Translations under genes and position numbers: made by a program | Assembly: GCA_035535495.1 (NCBI GenBank) | Contig: DATLQA010000233.1 | Location: 19,852 to 83,851, forward strand | Origin: DASUZB01 sp035535495 | GTDB taxonomy: Bacteria; Actinomycetota; CALGFH01 | DNA length: 64,000 nt | Direction: 5' to 3' | Shown here: positions 24,631 to 33,759 of the stretch, piece after piece | Layout: each line of letters opens with the position of its first letter | Numbering within the stretch: position 1 is the first letter of the stretch | The notes under the pieces: generated by a model | The model's database searches: none | Seen by the model: the letters and a program-made list of their open reading frames with translations, nothing else | What the model was told of the DNA's origin: nothing

Positions 24631-25844
24631 ACGCTCCAGGCCCGGCGTCAGCTCCGCCGCCTCCGGCCGAGCCCGAGCCGGGCGACCGCCCCGGTCCGCT
24701 GCCCGGCGGCGGTCGCGCCACCAGCCTGCGCGCCGGCGTGGTCGCCGAGCAGCTGTTCGGCCCCGTGCCCGGGGGGATCGGCCGCTACGTCGGCGCGCTC
24801 GCCCGCCACCTGCCCGCCGTGGCCGCGGCCGCCGATCCCGGCGGGAGCATCCGCTGGATCACCGGCCGGCACCCGCCAGAGCGGCTCGCCGCGGCCGGGC
24901 TCGACCCGTCGGCGACCACCACCCTGGCGCTGCCGGGCAGGCTGGCCACCCGCGCCTGGGTCAGCCTGCGCCGCCCCCGCCTGCCGGGCCGGCTGGTCGC
25001 CGAGCTCGACCTGGTCCACGCGACCAGCGCGGCCGTGCCGCCCGCCACCGGCCGCGCCCTGGTCGCCACCGTCCACGACCTCGGCTTCCGCCACCACCCC
25101 GAGACCTACCCGGCCGCCGGCCGCCGCTTCCACGAGCGCGCCACCCGCATCGTGGTGGCCGAGGCCGCCCGCGTGCTGGTGCCGTCGGCGGCGACCGGCT
25201 TCGACCTGACCGACCTCTACGGCCTGGAGCCCAGCCGGGTGGCGGTCACCGCGCTCGGCGTCGACCTCCCCGAGCCCGACCCGGCGCCGGCCCGCCTCCT
25301 CTTGGCCGAGCTCGGCGTGCGCGGGCCGTTCCTGCTCGCGGTCGGCACCCTCGAGCCACGCAAGAACCTGCGCCGGCTGCTGGCCGCGTTCGCGGCCAGC
25401 GCCCAGGAGCTGCCCGACCACCATCTGGTGGTGGCCGGGCCGGTCGGCTGGGGCCCGGCGCTCCGCCCGACCTACGAGTCGGTCAGGGTCAAGCTGGCCG
25501 GCCCGGTCGACGACGTCACCCTGCACGGCCTCTACGACGCCGCCGACGGCCTCGCCTATCCGAGCCTGTACGAGGGCTTCGGCCTGCCGGTGCTGGAGGC
25601 GATGGCCCACGGTACCCCGGTGCTGACCAGCGACCGCTCCAGCCTGCCCGAGGTCGCCGGCGACGCCGCCCTGCTGGTGGACCATGACGACGAGGACGCC
25701 ATCGCCGCCGGGCTGGTGCGCCTGGTCGGCGACCAGGCGCTGCGGGCCCGGCTGGCCGCCGCCGGCCGGCGGCGGGCGGCGCGCTACACCTGGCCGGCGA
25801 CCGCCGCCGCGACCTGGGCGGCCTACCAGGAGGCGCTGGCGTGA
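24627..25844 (+). CDS. GT4 glycosyltransferase
   Basis: A 405-residue GT-B glycosyltransferase, similar in build to both neighbours, which suggests local duplication. A Pro-rich head of about 30 residues precedes the core: VVAEQLFGPVPGGIGRYVGA, VATVHDLGFRHHPETYP, LAVGTLEPRKNLRRLLAAF and PSLYEGFGLPVLEAMAHGTP. The ATG overlaps the preceding stop (ATGA) and its own stop overlaps the next start (GTGA), so the run is translationally coupled. Confidence 0.9.
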   Translation: MNAPGPASAPPPPAEPEPGDRPGPLPGGGRATSLRAGVVAEQLFGPVPGGIGRYVGALARHLPAVAAAADPGGSIRWITGRHPPERLAAAGLDPSATTTLALPGRLATRAWVSLRRPRLPGRLVAELDLVHATSAAVPPATGRALVATVHDLGFRHHPETYPAAGRRFHERATRIVVAEAARVLVPSAATGFDLTDLYGLEPSRVAVTALGVDLPEPDPAPARLLLAELGVRGPFLLAVGTLEPRKNLRRLLAAFAASAQELPDHHLVVAGPVGWGPALRPTYESVRVKLAGPVDDVTLHGLYDAADGLAYPSLYEGFGLPVLEAMAHGTPVLTSDRSSLPEVAGDAALLVDHDDEDAIAAGLVRLVGDQALRARLAAAGRRRAARYTWPATAAATWAAYQEALA

Positions 25845-26989
25845 CCCTGCCGTTGCGGGTGGGGGTCGACGCCACCGCCATCCCGGCACGGCTCACCGGC
25901 GCCGGCATCTACGCCGCCGGGCTGCTCAGTACGCTCGCCCGCCGCGACGACGTCGACCTGGAGGTGCTCGCCAGCGCGGCCGCCGCCGAGATCCTCGCCG
26001 CTCCGGGTCTGCGCCTGCGGGTGGTCGCCGCGGCCGGGGCCGGCCGGCCCGTCCGGATCGCCTGGACGCAGCTGGCCGCCGGCCGCGCCGTCCGCCGCGC
26101 CGGCAACCAGGTCTTCCACGGCCTCCACTACGAGCTGCCGTACCGTGCCTCGCTGCCGCAGGTGGTCACCGTCCACGACCTCACCATGGTCACCCATCCG
26201 GAGTGGCACGAGCCGGCCAAGGTCCGCTACTTCGGCTGGGCGATGCGCCGCGCGGTCCAGGCCGCCGACCGGGTCCTGTGCGTCTCGGCGACCACCGCCC
26301 ACGACCTGGCCGAGCACCTCGGCGTGGCACCGGACCGGGTGGACGTCACCCCGCTCGGCACCGACCTCGCCCCCGCCTCCGAGCGGGAGATCGCCGACCT
26401 GCGCGACCGGCTCGGCCTCGACGGCCCGTTCCTGCTCGGGCTCGGCACCCTGGAGCCCCGCAAGGACCTGCCCACCCTGGTGCGGGCGTTCGCCACCCTG
26501 GCCGGCGAGCTGCCCCACGCCCTGGTGCTTGCCGGCCTGCCCGGCTGGGGCGCCGGCGAGCTGGCCGCCGCGGTCGAGGCCAGCGGCGTGGCCGACCGCA
26601 TCCACCTGCCCGGCTACGTCTCCGAAGCCGACAAGGCGGCCCTGCTCAGCGGCGCCGACCTGCTCGTCTACCCGAGCCGCTACGAGGGCTTCGGCCTGCC
26701 GGTGCTGGAGGCGATGGCGTGCGGCACCCCGGTGGTGACCACCACCGGCGGGTCGCTGCCGGAGGTCGCCGGCGACGCCGCCCTGCTGGTCGAGCCCGGC
26801 GATCCCGAGCAGCTCGCCGCGGCGGTGGTGAAGCTCCTCGGCGACCAGGCGGCCTGGAGCGACCTGGCCCGCCGCGGCTACGCCAGGGCGGCCGGCTTCA
26901 CCTGGGAGCGCTGCGCCGAGCTGACCCTCGCCGCCTACCGGAAGGCCGCCGCCGGCGGGCCCGCGCGCCCGAGCGGCGGCACCCCGTAG
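25841..26989 (+). CDS. GT4 glycosyltransferase
   Basis: A 382-residue GT-B glycosyltransferase and the last of three consecutive GT4 genes. It has VGVDATAIPARLTGAGIYAA, VVTVHDLTMVTHPEWHEPAK, LGLGTLEPRKDLPTLVRAFA and YPSRYEGFGLPVLEAMACGT with the E-x7-E site. The GTG start is coupled to the previous stop. A TAGACT -10 box for the next gene overlaps its TAG stop codon. Confidence 0.9.
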   Translation: MTLPLRVGVDATAIPARLTGAGIYAAGLLSTLARRDDVDLEVLASAAAAEILAAPGLRLRVVAAAGAGRPVRIAWTQLAAGRAVRRAGNQVFHGLHYELPYRASLPQVVTVHDLTMVTHPEWHEPAKVRYFGWAMRRAVQAADRVLCVSATTAHDLAEHLGVAPDRVDVTPLGTDLAPASEREIADLRDRLGLDGPFLLGLGTLEPRKDLPTLVRAFATLAGELPHALVLAGLPGWGAGELAAAVEASGVADRIHLPGYVSEADKAALLSGADLLVYPSRYEGFGLPVLEAMACGTPVVTTTGGSLPEVAGDAALLVEPGDPEQLAAAVVKLLGDQAAWSDLARRGYARAAGFTWERCAELTLAAYRKAAAGGPARPSGGTP

Positions 26990-26992
26990 ACT
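26987..26992 (+). promoter_or_regulatory. -10 box TAGACT upstream of the nucleotidyltransferase
   Basis: TAGACT overlaps the stop of the preceding glycosyltransferase. A transcript starting about 7 bases later would have a leader of roughly 28 bases containing AAGGAG 9 bases before the GTG start. No clear -35 box. Confidence 0.4.
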
Positions 26993-27027
26993 GCGGCCAT
27001 CGCCAGCGCCGCAAGGAGACCGAACCC

Positions 27028-28146
27028 GTGCAAGCCGTCATCCTCGCCGGAGGCTTCGGCACCCGCCTCCGCCCCCTCACCACCACCCGGCCGAAGCCGC
27101 TGATCCCCTTCGCCAACGAGCCGTTCCTGCTGCACAACCTCCGCCAGCTCGCCGCCGCCGGCCTCAACGAGGTGGTCCTTTCCACCATGTACCTGCCGGA
27201 GGCGTTCGACGAGCTGCTGCCGGCGGCCCGCAAGGCCGGGGTCGAGGTGACGCTCTCCTCCGAGGACACCCCGATGGGCACCTCGGGCGCGGTCAAGCGC
27301 CTGTCACACCTGCTGCACTCCACCTTCCTGGTGCTCAACGGCGACATCCTGGTGGACCTGGACTTCCAGCGCCTGGTCGCGCGGCACCTCGAACGCAAGG
27401 CGGCCGCCACCCTGGCGCTGGTGCGCGTGCCCGACCCGAGCGCGTTCGGCCTGGTCCCGGTCGACGGCGACGGGCGCGTGGCGGCGTTCCTGGAGAAGCC
27501 GGGCCCGGACGAGGACCGCTGGGTGACCGACCTGATCAACGCGGGCGTGTACGTGCTGGAGCCGTCGGTGCTCGAGCACGTGCCAGCGGGCCAACCCTCA
27601 TCCTTCGAGCGAGACCTGTTCCCCAGCCTGCTCGCCTCGGGCGCGTCCGTCTACGGCTACGAGCTGTACGGCTACTGGCGCGACCTCGGCACGCCCATCG
27701 CCTACCTGCAGGCCCAGGCCGACCTGCTCGAAGGCCGGCTGCACCTGCCCATCAACGCCACCGAGCGCCGCCGCAACCAGTACATCGCCGACAACGCCGA
27801 GATCGACGAGGGCGCGGTGCTGCGCGGCCCGATCATGGTCGGCGCCGGCGCCCGCATCGAGGACGAGGCCCGCGTGTTCGGTCCGTCGGTGCTCGGACCC
27901 GGCGCAGTGGTCCGCGGCGGGGCCCGCCTGGAGCGCTCGGTGCTGCTCGAGAACGCGCGCCTGGAGCCGGGCGCCAAGGTCTCCGACTCGATCATCGGCA
28001 GCGAGGTGGTGGTCGGCTCCGGCGCGGTGGTCGGTGACGGCACCATCCTCGGCGACCGGGTGGTGATCGAGGACGGCAACGTGCTCGCCGGCGGCCTCCG
28101 CGTCGCCCCCGGCGTCCACCTCGGCCCCGGCGCCATCCGCGTCTGA
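27028..28146 (+). CDS. Sugar-1-phosphate nucleotidyltransferase, mannose-1-phosphate guanylyltransferase-like
   Basis: A 372-residue cytoplasmic enzyme. The N-terminal nucleotidyltransferase domain has VILAGGFGTRLRPLTTTRPK with the catalytic Arg/Lys, LVLNGDILVDLDF with the metal-binding Asp, and VAAFLEKP. The C-terminal third is a left-handed beta helix (IDEGAVLRGPIMVGAGARIE onward). This two-domain form fits GDP-mannose pyrophosphorylases of the Rv3264c (ManB/RmlA2) type, but glucose-1-phosphate uridylyl- or thymidylyltransferase cannot be excluded. With the phosphomannomutase at 43183 and the isomerase at 44774 it would complete GDP-mannose synthesis. Confidence 0.85.
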   Translation: MQAVILAGGFGTRLRPLTTTRPKPLIPFANEPFLLHNLRQLAAAGLNEVVLSTMYLPEAFDELLPAARKAGVEVTLSSEDTPMGTSGAVKRLSHLLHSTFLVLNGDILVDLDFQRLVARHLERKAAATLALVRVPDPSAFGLVPVDGDGRVAAFLEKPGPDEDRWVTDLINAGVYVLEPSVLEHVPAGQPSSFERDLFPSLLASGASVYGYELYGYWRDLGTPIAYLQAQADLLEGRLHLPINATERRRNQYIADNAEIDEGAVLRGPIMVGAGARIEDEARVFGPSVLGPGAVVRGGARLERSVLLENARLEPGAKVSDSIIGSEVVVGSGAVVGDGTILGDRVVIEDGNVLAGGLRVAPGVHLGPGAIRV

Positions 28147-28169
28147 GGGCGGCCGCGCCGGCGCCTGGG

Positions 28170-28904
28170 CTAGATCGCGTTCTTCTCCGGTGCCACCGAC
28201 TTGGCGCCGCGGGGGACCATGAAGTCGTTGATGAAGGCCGAGACCACGTCGATGTTCACCCGCTGGCTGGTCTGCAGGTGCCGCCAGGCGGTCATGGTCA
28301 GGCCGTCGGACGGCAGGCCCTCATACGGCGCCAGCACGAGCTTGTCCTCGCTGAGCCCCTCGGCGATGCGGGTCAGCGTCTCGACCTGGTCGGCGGGGAG
28401 GTTCTTGTACTGGAGCACCACGTAGCCGTGTTCCAGGTTGTGCACCAGCGCCCGCTCGTCCTGCTGGTCACGGTAGATGCCCCTCGGCAGCGGCGTGCCC
28501 AGGTGGTCCCCTGAGGTCGGGGGCTGCGAGTTCCAGTTCCTGGGCTGGGCGTCCGCACCGATGTGGTCGCGGCCGGCCTCGGCGAACTGCCGCACCTGGC
28601 TGGCGCCGGCCGCGCGGGTGGCGGCCGCCAGCTGGGCGGCGTCCGGGTTGGTCAGCTTGATGGAGGTGTCCCGTCCCTGCCACAGGATCACGCCGACCAG
28701 CGCCAGCACCACCACGACGCCCCCGGCTGTCCAGGCGATGGCACGCTTCCGCCTGCGCCGCTCGGCCTCCCGCCTGGCCGCCGCCCCCTTGGCGAGCTTG
28801 CCCTTGCCGGCCGGCCCCTTCGGCTGCTTCTTGGACGCGGGGGCGGGCCGGTTGGATGCCGGCTTGGCGCCCTTCGCCTTGCCGGGCTTCTGCTGATCGA
28901 CCAT
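28170..28904 (-). CDS. DUF3105 single-pass membrane protein
   Basis: A 244-residue protein with a Lys/Ala/Pro-rich basic cytoplasmic head, one helix (AIAWTAGGVVVVLALVGVIL near residues 72-91) and an extracytoplasmic DUF3105 domain. The domain signature is PPTSGDHLGTPLPRGIYRDQ followed by ALVHNLEHGYVVLQY, with conserved histidines that could bind a metal. The family has no established function as far as I know. The ATG at the basic head follows TTGGAGACAG; a longer reading adds 15 residues without support. Confidence 0.83.
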   Translation of the reverse strand: MVDQQKPGKAKGAKPASNRPAPASKKQPKGPAGKGKLAKGAAARREAERRRRKRAIAWTAGGVVVVLALVGVILWQGRDTSIKLTNPDAAQLAAATRAAGASQVRQFAEAGRDHIGADAQPRNWNSQPPTSGDHLGTPLPRGIYRDQQDERALVHNLEHGYVVLQYKNLPADQVETLTRIAEGLSEDKLVLAPYEGLPSDGLTMTAWRHLQTSQRVNIDVVSAFINDFMVPRGAKSVAPEKNAI

Positions 28905-29059
28905 GGACGACTGTCTCCAAAACGGGTGGGACGGACGGCGGAGGTTCAATTCTATGCACCTGGGCGCGAAACGGCGGCACCGGCCCGCGGTGTAGCCCGG
29001 CCTCGCCTCGGGTAGACGCCATCGGGTCGACCCCGCGAGCAGCGACGAGAGGCGGCGGC

Positions 29060-30550
29060 ATGAGCGTCCTGAAGACCAAGCCGGTCGAGCAGTGCATCAG
29101 CGACACCGAGGTGGAGGGGCACCAGCTCCGCCGCGACCTGTCCGCCCTCGACCTGACCGTCTTCGGCGTCGGGGTCACCATCGGCACCGGTATCTTCGTG
29201 CTCACCGGGGTGGCCGCCGCCACCAAGGCCGGTCCGGCCATCGCGCTGTCCTTCGTGGTCGCCGCAGTCGCCTGCGCCCTCGCCGGGCTGTGCTACGCCG
29301 AGCTGGCCAGCGCCGTGCCGGTGGCCGGCAGCGCCTACACCTTCTCCTACGCCACCCTGGGCGAGCTGATCGCCTGGATCATCGGCTGGGACCTGGTGCT
29401 CGAATTCACCCTCGGCGGAGCGGCGGTGGCCAAGGGCTGGTCCAAGTACCTGGTCGAGCTGCTGCCGTTCACCCTCCCCGCCAGCATCGCCGGTGACAGC
29501 CCGACGGTCGACGTGCCCGCCGCGTTGGTGGTGGCCGCGCTCACCGTGGTCGCGATCATCGGGGTGAAGTTCAGCGCACGCTTCAACAGCCTCCTGGTCG
29601 CCGTCAAGGTCGCGGTGGTGCTGCTGTTCATCGCCGTCGGCCTGACCGCGGTCAAGGCGAGCAACTGGAGCCCGTTCATCCCGCCGGCCGCCAAGGCGCC
29701 CAAGGCGGTGACCGCCGTCGAGACCGGCACGCCAGTGATCCAGCTGCTGCTCGGGCAGGAGCCGCTCGACTACGGCCTGCTCGGCATCGGCTTCGGCGCC
29801 GCCATCGTGTTCTTCGCCTTCATCGGCTTCGACGTGATCGCCACCACCGCCGAGGAGGTCCGCCGGCCGCAGCGCGACCTGCCCATCGGCATCCTCGGCT
29901 CGCTGGCCATCTGCACCGTGCTCTACGTGATCGTCTCGGTGGTGATGACCGGCCTGCTCCGCTACACCGAGCTGAACGACGCCGCGCCGATGGCCAAGGC
30001 GCTCAAGGCCAACGGCCTCGACCTGGCCGCCAGCCTGGTCTCGCTCGGCGCCCTCGCCGGCCTCACCACGGTCATCCTGGTGCTGATGATGGGCCAGGCC
30101 CGGGTCCTGTTCGCCATGAGCCGCGACCGGCTGCTCCCCGAGGGGCTGGCCAAGGTCCACCCGACCTTCCGCACCCCGTGGATCATCTCGCTGCTCACCG
30201 GCACGGTGATCGCGGTGATCACCGCCCTGGTGGACCTGGAGACCCTGGCCGACCTGGTGAACATCGGCACGCTGTTCGCCTTCGTGCTGGTCTCGATCGG
30301 GGTGGTGGTGCTGCGTCGCACGCGGCCCGACCTGCAGCGCGCCTTCCGCACCCCGGCGGTGCCGCTGATCCCCGCCCTGGCCGTGGTCGCCTGCCTGTTC
30401 CTGATGCTGAACCTCGGCACCCACACCTGGTACCGCTTCCTCGCCTGGATGGTGATCGGCCTGGTGGTCTACTTCTTCTACGGCCGGCGCCGCAGCCGCC
30501 TGGCCACCGGCGAGAAGACGGTGGCCACCGGCGACGGTCAGGCGCGGTAG
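29060..30550 (+). CDS. APC-family amino-acid permease (cationic amino acid transporter type)
   Basis: A 496-residue membrane transporter with about 12-13 helices. Family marks are DLTVFGVGVTIGTGIFVLTG (unwound helix 1), the helix 2-3 block ALAGLCYAELASAVPVAGSA and GFDVIATTAEEVRRPQRDLP in helix 6 and the following loop, as in the CAT/YfnA group. It should import amino acids by proton symport; the substrate is not determined. The ATG follows GAGAGG. It is divergent from the DUF3105 gene and convergent with the acetyltransferase, so it is probably a single-gene unit. Confidence 0.88.
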   Translation: MSVLKTKPVEQCISDTEVEGHQLRRDLSALDLTVFGVGVTIGTGIFVLTGVAAATKAGPAIALSFVVAAVACALAGLCYAELASAVPVAGSAYTFSYATLGELIAWIIGWDLVLEFTLGGAAVAKGWSKYLVELLPFTLPASIAGDSPTVDVPAALVVAALTVVAIIGVKFSARFNSLLVAVKVAVVLLFIAVGLTAVKASNWSPFIPPAAKAPKAVTAVETGTPVIQLLLGQEPLDYGLLGIGFGAAIVFFAFIGFDVIATTAEEVRRPQRDLPIGILGSLAICTVLYVIVSVVMTGLLRYTELNDAAPMAKALKANGLDLAASLVSLGALAGLTTVILVLMMGQARVLFAMSRDRLLPEGLAKVHPTFRTPWIISLLTGTVIAVITALVDLETLADLVNIGTLFAFVLVSIGVVVLRRTRPDLQRAFRTPAVPLIPALAVVACLFLMLNLGTHTWYRFLAWMVIGLVVYFFYGRRRSRLATGEKTVATGDGQAR

Positions 30551-30558
30551 CCGCGACC

Positions 30559-31329
30559 TCAGGTGGACGGCGGGGCCGGGACCGGCCTGCCGACCAGGTG
30601 GAGCCGGTCGCGGCGGGCCAGGGTGAAGCCGAGCTTGGCGGCGACCCGCAGGCTGGCCAGGTTGTCGGGCGAGGTCGTCCAGGTCGGCGTCCGGCCGCGG
30701 CGGCGGATGTCGTGGCAGACGGCGGCGGCGCAGGCGGTGGACAGCCCGAGGCGGCGGTGCGCCGGCTCGGTGGCCACGCCGATGTCCTCGTACCGCCAGC
30801 CGGCGAAGAACGGGCAGGCCACCGCGGCCAATCGGCCATCCACGAACGCCCCGCACCCCATGCCGCTGGCGGCCAGCCCGGCGGGGCCGCCCCAGGTCCC
30901 GGAGATCCAACCCGTCTCGCCGCCGAGGCCGGCGAGCGCGCCGGCGTCGGCCGGGACGAGCCGGCGCACCACCTGCCCGGGCGGGAGCGCGGGACTCCGC
31001 GCCGGGAGCCGCTCCTGCGTGAGGATCACCCGTGGCCACTCGTGCACCTCACCGAACGCCGCCCGCAACAGCGGCACGAACGGCTCGGCCGCGTCCACGA
31101 AGCCGGTGACCTGGCCGCGCAGCTCGCCCGGGTCGAGCGCGCCCGGGTCCCCGGCGAGCAGGTAGTTGCCGGCCGACTCCACCACCAGCGCCCGCGGGTC
31201 GGGCCAGCGGTCCGCCAGGCACCGGCCGTGACCGGTCAGGATCACGTGCTGGGCGACCAGCGGACCGGGCCGCTCTGGCAGGAACCACCCGCGGACGGCC
31301 GCGAGCTGCTCACCCGTGACCGGCACCAT
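30559..31329 (-). CDS. GNAT-family N-acetyltransferase
   Basis: A 256-residue two-part protein. The C-terminal half is a GNAT domain: CGAFVDGRLAAVACPFFAGW, then DIGVATEPAHRRLGLSTACA with the acetyl-CoA loop R-R-L-G-L-S, and SPDNLASLRVAAKLGFTLAR. The N-terminal half is not recognisable and resembles the degenerate partner half seen in paired GNAT proteins. Substrate unknown. It sits 21 bases upstream of the fbiB stop on the opposite side of no clear operon link; same strand as fbiA/fbiB, downstream of them, so it could be read from that transcript. Confidence 0.75.
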   Translation of the reverse strand: MVPVTGEQLAAVRGWFLPERPGPLVAQHVILTGHGRCLADRWPDPRALVVESAGNYLLAGDPGALDPGELRGQVTGFVDAAEPFVPLLRAAFGEVHEWPRVILTQERLPARSPALPPGQVVRRLVPADAGALAGLGGETGWISGTWGGPAGLAASGMGCGAFVDGRLAAVACPFFAGWRYEDIGVATEPAHRRLGLSTACAAAVCHDIRRRGRTPTWTTSPDNLASLRVAAKLGFTLARRDRLHLVGRPVPAPPST

Positions 31330-31350
31330 CGCGCCCCTCCCCGCGCCGAC

Positions 31351-32709
31351 CTACCGGTCGATCAGGCCGGAGCTCGGCGGGGTCGCCGGTGGGGGAGTGG
31401 CGTCCGGGCCGGAGCGGCCGGCGGCCAGCGCGCCGAGGGGGAGCCAGCCGCCGGGGAGGTCGAGCGCCCTGGCGGCGGCCTGGCGGTGTGACGGCCCGGC
31501 GGGGACCCACGCCGCCGCCATGCCCTGGGCGCGGAGGGCGAGCAGCAGGGCCTGGGTGAACGCGCCGGCGGCCAGCTCGTCCGCTGGCCCGGCGCCGGCC
31601 AGGCAAACCACCAGCAGCACCGGCGCCAGCGCGGCCAGGGCGGCCCGCTCCGCTCCGCCGGACGCCTCGTCCTGGGCGGGTGCCGCCCCGGCGGCGGTGC
31701 CGAGGCCTGGCAGGGCCGGCGCGTTCTCGCCGGCCGGTTCCGGCCTGGTGGCGGCCAGCCAGCGCTCGCGGGCGGCGGCCGAGACGACCCGGACCACCGG
31801 GGGGGCCGGCCAGGGCGCGGCCAGGGTGGCGGCCTCGACGGCCCGCTCGACCAGGGCCGGGTCGACCGGGTCGGGGAGCAGGGCGGCGGGTCGGCCAGCA
31901 CCCTCGAGGAAGGCGAGCAGCTCCTCCGGCGCGCCGGCGGTGCGGAACAGGTCGTCGGATGCCGGGCGGACGAGGTCGCGGGCGGTGCCGTCCCCTGGCG
32001 GGCGTGCCACCCCGCGGAGCAGCGCGGCGGGGACCCGGGCGAGCTTCCCCTTGACCAGGTCGGCAGCCGCGGCCACCTCGTCGGGCACGGCCGTCTCGGT
32101 GACCTCGAGCACGCGGCCGTCGCCGTCCGGGCGGCCGCGGTAGTCGGCCAGGGCGCCCATGCCGGCCAGCCCGACGGCGACGTCGGTCTGGCCAAGCCGC
32201 CAGGGCCGGCCGAGGGTGTCGGTGACCACCACGGCGAGGTCGGCGCCGGTCGCGGCGGCCAGGGCGGCGCGCAGCCTGGCGGCCGAGGCGTCCGGGTCCT
32301 CGGGCAGGGGCACCAGCGCGTCGCCGCCGGCGTTGGACGCGTCGATCAGGGCGTTCGCCCCGACCAGGCCATGCCGGGTCTCGGCGATCACCAGCCGGCC
32401 GCGCCTGGCCACCACCCGGACGGTCTCGGCGGCGACCGTCTCGCGGTGGATCCGCTCGCGCTCGGCCTCCTCGGCCGGCAGCGGCACCAGGCGGCCTTCG
32501 GCCTTGGCGACCACCTTGGAGGTCACCGCCAGCACGTCGCCGTCGCGCAACCGCTCGCCGGCGGCCTCGACCCCGTCCAGCAGCAGCCTGACCAGGTCGT
32601 CGCCCGCCCGGATCTCGGGCAGCCCGGGCAGGGGGATCACGCTCACCACGCCGGGCCGCCCGGGCGCCGCGGCGCCCGGCCCGTCCTTGGCAGGCGGCGG
32701 GGTGCTCAT
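31351..32709 (-). CDS. fbiB: Coenzyme F420:L-glutamate ligase with C-terminal nitroreductase-like domain
   Basis: A 452-residue two-domain enzyme of the FbiB type that adds glutamates to F420-0. The CofE domain (about residues 1-245) shows VIPLPGLPEIRAGDDLVRLL, VLAVTSKVVAKAEGR, ETRHGLVGANALIDASN and VVVTDTLGRPWRLGQTDVAV. The C-terminal domain keeps the end of the nitroreductase fold (FTQALLLALRAQGMAAAWVP, LDLPGGWLPLGALAAG) but lacks an R-S-x-R motif at its beginning, so FMN-type binding may be lost. In mycobacterial FbiB that domain reduces dehydro-F420-0. Its ATG overlaps the fbiA stop (ATGA). Confidence 0.9.
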   Translation of the reverse strand: MSTPPPAKDGPGAAAPGRPGVVSVIPLPGLPEIRAGDDLVRLLLDGVEAAGERLRDGDVLAVTSKVVAKAEGRLVPLPAEEAERERIHRETVAAETVRVVARRGRLVIAETRHGLVGANALIDASNAGGDALVPLPEDPDASAARLRAALAAATGADLAVVVTDTLGRPWRLGQTDVAVGLAGMGALADYRGRPDGDGRVLEVTETAVPDEVAAAADLVKGKLARVPAALLRGVARPPGDGTARDLVRPASDDLFRTAGAPEELLAFLEGAGRPAALLPDPVDPALVERAVEAATLAAPWPAPPVVRVVSAAARERWLAATRPEPAGENAPALPGLGTAAGAAPAQDEASGGAERAALAALAPVLLVVCLAGAGPADELAAGAFTQALLLALRAQGMAAAWVPAGPSHRQAAARALDLPGGWLPLGALAAGRSGPDATPPPATPPSSGLIDR

Positions 32710-33638
32710 AGCGCCGAGAGCGCGGTCTTGGCCAGGGCGGCGGCGTCCTCGACGGTGTGCATGATGGTGGGGGCGACCAGCGCCCGCAGCCCCAGCGCGG
32801 TCACGTCCTCGGCCTGGCCGGCGTCGAGGAGGTCGAGGACGAACGCGTCGACCAGGTCGGCGTAGAGGCCGGCCACGCCGCGGGCGGACACCTCCACCTC
32901 CCAGGCGGGCAGGAGCTTGTCCGCCATGCCGCGCACCGGCGCGCCGGCCACGATCGGGGTCACGGCCACCTTGGCGCAGGTGGCGGCCTGCACCGCCTCG
33001 ACCACGCCGGGCACCGCCAGGATCGGGGCGATCGAGACGACCGGGTTGGAGGGGCAGACCACGATGCCGTCCGCGGCGGCCAGCGCGTCGAGCACGCCCG
33101 GCGCCGGGCGTGCCCGCTGGACGCCCTCGAAGCGGACTCGCCGGACCGGATCGCGTGCCTGGCGGCCCACCCACCACTCCTGGAAGCTCAGGTCGGTCGG
33201 GCCGTCCGGCCCGTCGACCTCGACCCGGGTCTCGACCCGGTCGTCGCTCATCGGCAGCAGGTGGGCGGCGACCCCCATGCGGTCGCAGAGCTCGGCCGTC
33301 ACCTGGCTGAGGCTGGCGCCTTCGGCCAGGCGGCGGGTGCGGTACAGATGGGTGGCGATGTCCCGGTCGCCAAGGCCGAACCAGCCAGGCTCGCCCAGGC
33401 GGACCAGCGCGTCGCGGACGTTCCAGGTCTCGCCGGCGAGCCCCCAGCCGCGCTCGGAGTCGGCCCTGCCGGCCAGGGTGTAGGTGACCGAGTCCAGGTC
33501 CGGCGAGATCGCCAGCCCGTGCATGCGCAGGTCGTCACCGGTGTTGACGACCACCACGAGCTGCTCGGCCGGGTGGATGCGGACGAGCCCTCGCAGGAAC
33601 CGGCCGGCCCCGACGCCGCCCGCGAGCGCCACCAGCAT
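32706..33638 (-). CDS. fbiA: 2-phospho-L-lactate / phosphoenolpyruvate transferase of F420 synthesis
   Basis: A 310-residue FbiA/CofD enzyme that joins the activated phospho-carboxylate moiety to the deazaflavin FO to make (dehydro-)F420-0. Conserved parts are MLVALAGGVGAGRFLRGLVR, VVVVNTGDDLRMHGLAISPD, LAGRADSERGWGLAGETWNV, and a later VVCPSNPVVSIAPILAVPGV with TPIVAGAPVRGMADKLLP. The ATG is preceded by GGAGG at suitable spacing. It is translationally coupled to fbiB. The cofC/fbiD and FO synthase genes are not in the window. Confidence 0.93.
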   Translation of the reverse strand: MLVALAGGVGAGRFLRGLVRIHPAEQLVVVVNTGDDLRMHGLAISPDLDSVTYTLAGRADSERGWGLAGETWNVRDALVRLGEPGWFGLGDRDIATHLYRTRRLAEGASLSQVTAELCDRMGVAAHLLPMSDDRVETRVEVDGPDGPTDLSFQEWWVGRQARDPVRRVRFEGVQRARPAPGVLDALAAADGIVVCPSNPVVSIAPILAVPGVVEAVQAATCAKVAVTPIVAGAPVRGMADKLLPAWEVEVSARGVAGLYADLVDAFVLDLLDAGQAEDVTALGLRALVAPTIMHTVEDAAALAKTALSAL

Positions 33639-33759
33639 CTGCCGCCTCCGTCGTCTACGGTCCGCCCTGGGCACGGGCTGACGCCTGGCTGGGTCCGGGC
33701 GCAGTCTGCCACCGCGTCAACCGGCCCCGCCAACCGGGCAGGCGTCCGTGCTCGGGCGG

